DNA from: Ruminococcus sp.
GTDB taxonomy: Bacteria > Bacillota > Clostridia > Oscillospirales > Ruminococcaceae
Length of the DNA stretch: 8,414 nt
Direction of reading: 5' to 3'
Assembly (NCBI GenBank): GCA_023667165.1
Contig: JAMPAO010000103.1
Span: forward strand, 1 to 8,414
A program made the translations under genes and the position numbers. Under the pieces are notes generated by a model that saw only the letters and a list, made by a program, of their open reading frames with translations, was not told the origin of the DNA and did not search any database. Below, one piece after another: positions 5,488-8,414 of this stretch (its first letter is position 1; each line of letters begins with the position of its first letter).

Positions 5488-6945
5488 TTACAGCTTAATG
5501 AACTCGGCTCTTGAAAGAGCAGCATAAAGAGGTGTATCTTTGACAAGATCCAGAAGCTGTTCGTAATCCTTTAAGGTAATGCGGATAAGCATATTTTTGA
5601 TGTCCTTATCCTTGAGCCTCGCATTTTCCTCACGGAGCTGTTCCGGTTCTTCAAGAATGCTTTCGTCCTGCTGTACAGCAACCTCTACGGGACAATTTTC
5701 AAGCTCCTTGATACGTTTTTCAAGGTCGGCGTTTTTATAATATTCATTTACGTATTTGTCCTTATACTTTTTATATCCTTCATGCAGACCGTCAAAATTT
5801 TGGCTGATGCTTTCCCGTGCTTTTTTCTCGCTTTCCGAACGTCTGTTTGCTTCTTCAAGCTCCTTTTTCAGCTTTATGTATTCCGCATGGGTCGTGATAT
5901 CGCCGCTGAGAACTTTTTCCGTAAGCTCCTCGGGAGCGTCCTCCCTGCTCACATCGTAAGAAAGAGTAATGGGGAGCGCTTCAAAGTCGTCCTCACGTCC
6001 CGCAAGAGCCGGCGAACTTAAAAAATCATACCGCTCAATAAGGTTGTACACCGTCTGGCGCTTGAAACCCAAAGCCGTGTACCATTTTTCAAAGGTACCG
6101 TTTGCGTGATTTGACAGAAGCGTCTGCGCCTCCTTGAATTTTCCGCCAAGCAGCGTGAAATACCCTGCTGTTTTCTGACGGATAACCGTTTCGCAATTGC
6201 GAAGCTCTTGAGCTGTTTCGGTGTCAAGTGCAGAATAATCAAACAGATCGGGAGCTTTCTCATTATTGGAGGAAACGGACGGATTCGGCAAATCCGCTGT
6301 TTCGGCGTCGTTTTTTTCTTCGAGAACAGACGGCTGAGTATCTTTCAGGTAGTTTTTAATGTCCGTTTCTGCCTCAGTCGAATTATGCCGCCACGGGTAT
6401 TTACATTTGCTTTTCCAGCACTCTTCGCAAATTCCCGATGGGTTAATATGTCCGCTTTTACCGCCATCGTCAAAGAAAACAGCAACACATACGCTGTTTA
6501 CGAACTCATCAAATCTATCCTCATCAAAATCCGGATAGTGTTCCAAAAGAATGTCAAAGTATGTAGGTTTTGGCTTATCTGCCTCGGCAGATCCTTCCGC
6601 TGAGTGTGACGTCTGATTTTCGACCGGTTCATCCCACGTTCCCTCCTCGATCCTCTTGCGGATAAAAACAGCAGTCTGCGACCACGACAGCGTAAGTGTT
6701 TTATCACCGTCGTTATTGACCGCGCCGTCCAATATTATATTTACACCCTTAGACGTACTGCAATTGTATCTAATTCCTCCGCCGGCACGGCCGGAATGAC
6801 CGTAAGCCTTTTTGAGATATTCCCGCAGCAAAGCAGGAGAGCTTTCCTTTGCGAGCCTTGCCGCGCTTTCATCCTCGCCGCACATAGCGTAAAGATTTCT
6901 CCGGATATCCGGATCGTATCTTTTCATGGAACTGTCGTATTTCAT
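5488..6945 (-). CDS. Mosaic phage protein with DUF3102-like domain and C-terminal coiled coil
   Basis: This is a 485-residue protein. I place the start at ATG 6945 because GAGGAG (6954-6959) is eight bases upstream and the preceding gene stops at 6947; the GTG at 6954 would overlap that site. Residues 35-105 (LLREYLKKAYGHSGRAGGGI ... SKGVNI ... LTLSWSQTAVFIRKRIEEGT) resemble a small module that I recall at the start of large mobile-element helicase/methylase proteins, with a glycine-rich loop, a KG(I/V) strand and LSW..(V/T)..RI. Residues 147-187 hold C173xxC176xxxxC181 and H187, a possible metal site. Residues 248-315 (NCETVIRQKTAGYFTLLGGKFKEA to NLIERYDFL) look like DUF3102, with a helix-turn-helix-like stretch at 291-310. 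Residues 355-450 are charged coiled coil. A DNA-binding, partition- or replication-related role is possible. Function is unknown. Confidence 0.75.
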   Translation of the reverse strand: MKYDSSMKRYDPDIRRNLYAMCGEDESAARLAKESSPALLREYLKKAYGHSGRAGGGIRYNCSTSKGVNIILDGAVNNDGDKTLTLSWSQTAVFIRKRIEEGTWDEPVENQTSHSAEGSAEADKPKPTYFDILLEHYPDFDEDRFDEFVNSVCVAVFFDDGGKSGHINPSGICEECWKSKCKYPWRHNSTEAETDIKNYLKDTQPSVLEEKNDAETADLPNPSVSSNNEKAPDLFDYSALDTETAQELRNCETVIRQKTAGYFTLLGGKFKEAQTLLSNHANGTFEKWYTALGFKRQTVYNLIERYDFLSSPALAGREDDFEALPITLSYDVSREDAPEELTEKVLSGDITTHAEYIKLKKELEEANRRSESEKKARESISQNFDGLHEGYKKYKDKYVNEYYKNADLEKRIKELENCPVEVAVQQDESILEEPEQLREENARLKDKDIKNMLIRITLKDYEQLLDLVKDTPLYAALSRAEFIKL

Positions 6946-6946
6946 C

Positions 6947-7588
6947 TTACTCACTCCTCATCAGAAATTCGTTGATCTCGTCGATCTGTTCCCGAATATC
7001 CTCAAGCTCGCCGAGAAGCTCGTCCCGCATACGCAGGCAGGCTTCTATCACAGCGTCCGGTATTGTGAGCTTATTCTCCGGCGCTCCTGAAGAAATTTCT
7101 TCCGAGCTATTGACATTTTCGGACTTTTCGGGTATAATGATAGATGTAAAATTTTCTTGTGTGCCTGTACCGTCTTTTGACGGTGCGGGTTCTTTTTTTG
7201 TTTCAGGAAAACCAAGCCTGCCGCACACTCTTTGCACGGTGGTTTTCGATATTCCCGTTTCCTCGGAAATTTCCTTAACGGTTTTGCCGTTCCCTTTTAG
7301 CTCGGCTATTTCGGCGACTTTCTCTGCCGGTGTTTTCTTACCTTTCGGCATGCTGTTTTCCTCCTTCTTTTCGGGTATTTCCCACCCTTTTTCGCGGATC
7401 GAGGCTATGAGGCCCATTACGTTTTTGGGCGGTACGTCATGATAATTTGACAGGCATGAGCACTGCAATGATATATGCAGCCGCTTAGCGATCTCAAGCG
7501 GTTCCATGCCCTCATTGAGCAGCTTGTATACCCTCTGTTCATTAGGCGTCAGCGAACGCTGCGCAGGAGGGTCAATGCTTATCCTCAC
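6947..7588 (-). CDS. Double helix-turn-helix regulator with C-terminal coiled coil
   Basis: The 213-residue frame starts best at GTG 7588, with GGGAGG about eight bases upstream, and overlaps the membrane-protein gene by 17 bases. A longer version from ATG 7627 lacks a good binding site. Residues 13-72 (LTPNEQRVYKLLNEGMEPLE, IAKRLHIS ... MGLIASIREKGWEIP) form a first winged-helix-like unit. Residues 84-128 contain KTVKEISEETGISKTTVQRV, a resolvase-like second helix-turn-helix. Residues 140-175 are a Ser/Glu-rich linker, and 185-210 (LRMRDELLGELEDIREQIDE) a coiled coil that would dimerise it. An in-frame ATG at codon 80 has a near-perfect ribosome binding site, so a shorter second product may be made. 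It is probably a DNA-binding regulator or replication accessory; targets are unknown. Confidence 0.75.
   Translation of the reverse strand: MRISIDPPAQRSLTPNEQRVYKLLNEGMEPLEIAKRLHISLQCSCLSNYHDVPPKNVMGLIASIREKGWEIPEKKEENSMPKGKKTPAEKVAEIAELKGNGKTVKEISEETGISKTTVQRVCGRLGFPETKKEPAPSKDGTGTQENFTSIIIPEKSENVNSSEEISSGAPENKLTIPDAVIEACLRMRDELLGELEDIREQIDEINEFLMRSE
7360..7366 (-). promoter_or_regulatory. Strong internal ribosome binding site for a 134-aa in-frame product
   Basis: AAGGAGG on the minus strand lies eight bases before the in-frame ATG at 7351 (MPKGKK...). It would yield a protein spanning 7351-6947 that keeps the second helix-turn-helix and coiled coil and drops the first domain. The site codes for KEE in the long form, so chance is possible, but its strength and spacing equal those of true starts in this operon. 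Confidence 0.5.
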
Positions 7589-7748
7589 CGTCTGATCCCT
7601 CCCGGTTTTTCCACAGATCTTTTGCATACAAGATCAAAAGAATTATGAACGGTATAATCAAGCTCCTGCCGGATATACTGCCGCAGGCGTACAGATCGGC
7701 TGCTGCGGTTACCGCCTGCATCGGTATGAGCCACGTGTAATTCCTCAT
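7572..7748 (-). CDS. Small single-pass membrane protein, 58 aa
   Basis: ATG 7748 overlaps the TGA of the preceding gene as ATGA, with AAGGAGC about eleven bases upstream, so translation is probably coupled. The translated protein begins MRNYTWLIPM and ends EGSDGEDKH. Residues 29-45 (SLIIPFIILLILYAKDLW) form a clear membrane segment followed by a positive then acidic tail (KNREGSDGEDKH). Residues 6-20 are weakly hydrophobic and could dip into the membrane. I recognise no family. A membrane protein in an otherwise DNA-handling operon could be a superinfection-exclusion factor or a small phage toxin, but nothing in the sequence proves either. The frame conflicts with no better coding frame here, and it fills the gap of about 155 bases left between its neighbours. 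Confidence 0.65.
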   Translation of the reverse strand: MRNYTWLIPMQAVTAAADLYACGSISGRSLIIPFIILLILYAKDLWKNREGSDGEDKH

Positions 7749-8029
7749 CGCATGGACAGCTCCTTGTATTCATGTTTAAGCTCCTCGATCTCGCGTCTTT
7801 TCTTTTGGATATCGTCCTTGATCTCTCCGGCACGCTTGGCGGTTTCACGCATATCGCAGATTATCCGCATACCGTATTTGCTGTATAGCTCGGCTATCTT
7901 GTCTTTAATGCCTGTAGCCTCATCAAAAAGCGGATGAGTGCTGTACACTTCCTCGATGATCTCATACTGTTCCGCCGTCGGCAGTTTTGTTCCCTCCGGC
8001 AGCCTTGCCGTGAATTCTTCATACATCAT
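7745..8029 (-). CDS. Hypothetical phage protein with C-terminal coiled coil, 94 aa
   Basis: I use ATG 8029 (MMYEEFTARLPEG) because AAGGAGG lies nine bases upstream; an upstream TTG at 8053 would place that site inside the gene. The start overlaps the helix-turn-helix gene by 11 bases. Residues 1-45 form a mixed region (LPTAEQYEIIEEVYSTHPLF), and residues 60-92 are a strongly charged helix (RETAKRAGEIKDDIQKKRRE onward) that should form a coiled coil. No catalytic or metal motif is visible and no membrane segment is present. It could be a small oligomeric accessory factor of the early operon. I do not recognise the family. Confidence 0.65.
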   Translation of the reverse strand: MMYEEFTARLPEGTKLPTAEQYEIIEEVYSTHPLFDEATGIKDKIAELYSKYGMRIICDMRETAKRAGEIKDDIQKKRREIEELKHEYKELSMR

Positions 8030-8255
8030 TCGTCTTGGCCTCCTTCCCCTCAATATAGCTTATAAAGGCTCTGCGTGGGATTTTAGCGCGGTTCCCTATA
8101 AATACCACAGGAAAACCCAGATTTGTCGGACACTGCTTTGCCGTTACGTTTATGGCGTAAGGCATGCACCCTAAAACACCGCTCACCTCCATGGGCGTGA
8201 GCATTTCCTTGTCAAGTCCTTTGATCTCCTCAAAGGTCAGTTTCTGTGCGGACAT
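8019..8255 (-). CDS. Excisionase-like/MerR-type helix-turn-helix protein, 78 aa
   Basis: The short protein starts at ATG 8255 with an AGGAAG site nine bases upstream. Residues 18-45 (MLTPMEVSGVLGCMPYAINV) fit a helix-turn-helix of the excisionase/MerR type, and residues 47-68 (GFPVVFIGNRAKIPRRAFIS) fit the wing and the (K)IP...F..(Y/F) ending seen in many Clostridia phage and conjugative-element DNA-binding proteins. It could be an excisionase, but no integrase or attachment site is in the window, and these small proteins also act as simple transcription regulators. It is the first well-recognised gene at the right side of the operon. Both its 5' and 3' ends overlap neighbouring frames. Confidence 0.7.
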   Translation of the reverse strand: MSAQKLTFEEIKGLDKEMLTPMEVSGVLGCMPYAINVTAKQCPTNLGFPVVFIGNRAKIPRRAFISYIEGKEAKTNDV

Positions 8256-8353
8256 TGATGTTCACTTCCTTTCTTAGTTCCTCGGCAAGCCTTTGGACAT
8301 TTCACCCATGATTCCTGGGACAGCGGGGCGTTTTGTGTGTGTTCTGCTGACAT
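8237..8353 (-). CDS. Short Cys-containing ORF, 38 aa
   Basis: ATG 8353 is preceded by GAGGAG at 8 bases, one of the better ribosome binding sites here. The product (MSAEHTQNAPLSQESW, then VKCPKACRGTKKGSEHQCPHRN) has C19, C23 and C34 plus histidines, and ends at TGA inside the next gene, overlapping by 19 bases. The central WVKCP...C..TKK stretch loosely recalls the start of small cysteine-rich KTR zinc-ribbon proteins, so it may be a shortened or frameshifted relative. It could equally be a leader peptide whose translation controls the next gene. No function is assigned. Confidence 0.4.
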   Translation of the reverse strand: MSAEHTQNAPLSQESWVKCPKACRGTKKGSEHQCPHRN

Positions 8354-8365
8354 ATTTTTATCTCC

Positions 8366-8414
8366 TCATATTTCGATTGGCTCAAGCAGTTCGTCGGTCC
8401 TACAGCCAAGTATG
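8366..8414 (-). CDS. C-terminal tail of an upstream gene, cut by the right window edge
   Basis: An open frame enters from the right edge and ends in TGA at 8366-8368, with readable residues ILGCRTDELLEPIEI. Its end overlaps the ribosome binding site of the 38-residue ORF, the same spacing used elsewhere in this operon. Fifteen residues are too few to name the protein, and the frame is supported only by context. Confidence 0.4.
   Translation of the reverse strand, partial: ILGCRTDELLEPIEI

Noticed and set aside
6900..6913. 14-bp palindrome TCCGGATATCCGGA near the start of the mosaic-protein gene
   Set aside because: Single copy, fully within codons for DPDIRR, with no partner site or gap nearby; likely chance.
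7618..7641. 7-bp inverted repeat TCTTTTG...CAAAAGA in the membrane-protein gene
   Set aside because: Low-complexity arms with a 10-base loop inside coding sequence; no regulatory position, and too weak for a terminator.
7585..7848. Minus-strand 87-codon frame overlapping the coiled-coil and membrane-protein genes
   Set aside because: Arg/Ser-rich translation without a ribosome binding site. The ATGA-coupled frame starting at 7748 is the better explanation of the gap.
8019..8255. Excisionase gene with nearby attachment site
   Set aside because: The protein fold is compatible with an excisionase, but no integrase gene or att-like repeat is visible in the window, so only a general helix-turn-helix call is supported.

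Overview
The window reads as part of a temperate phage or prophage early region from a Clostridia-type Firmicute, possibly a gut Ruminococcus or Oscillospirales relative. The reasons are strong AGGAGG-type ribosome binding sites before almost every gene, intermediate base composition, and gene families I associate with such prophages: RecT, a DUF3799-like nuclease, a DUF4373-type replication initiator, a Lar-like zinc ribbon and a DUF1492/ArpU-type regulator. The host assignment is inference. No rRNA, tRNA, CRISPR array, insertion sequence, integrase or structural phage gene is visible.

Every supported gene lies on the minus strand, so the region is read from right to left. Genes are tightly packed: gaps are under 50 bases, several genes overlap by 4 to 20 bases, and I see no internal promoter or U-tract terminator. 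One long early transcript starting to the right of the window is the simplest model. Long plus-strand open frames opposite the ATPase and RecT genes look like shadows.

The right third (8414 to 6947) holds small regulatory or accessory genes: the tail of an unknown gene, a 38-residue Cys-containing ORF, an excisionase-like helix-turn-helix protein, an unknown coiled-coil protein, a 58-residue membrane protein and a two-helix-turn-helix protein with a strong internal start site. A large mosaic protein with a DUF3102-like domain follows (6945 to 5488).

The centre (5474 to 2176) is a four-gene DNA recombination cassette. It encodes a RecT-type annealing protein, an SbcC/RecF-like ATPase, a PD-(D/E)XK nuclease with a Cas4/AddB-like cysteine pattern, and an ERCC4-type nuclease. 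The ATPase and PD-(D/E)XK nuclease genes overlap at ATGA.

The left third (2157 to 1) begins with a replication initiator gene. Its linker region contains 15-bp tandem repeats and a set of 14-bp direct and inverted repeats, which makes it a good candidate phage origin. A hypothetical gene, two tandem hairpins, a Lar-like zinc-ribbon gene and a truncated DUF1492/ArpU-like regulator follow. That regulator type often precedes the late genes, which would then lie off the left edge. Together the genes would open and copy the phage genome, process and anneal its ends, and hand over to late expression.
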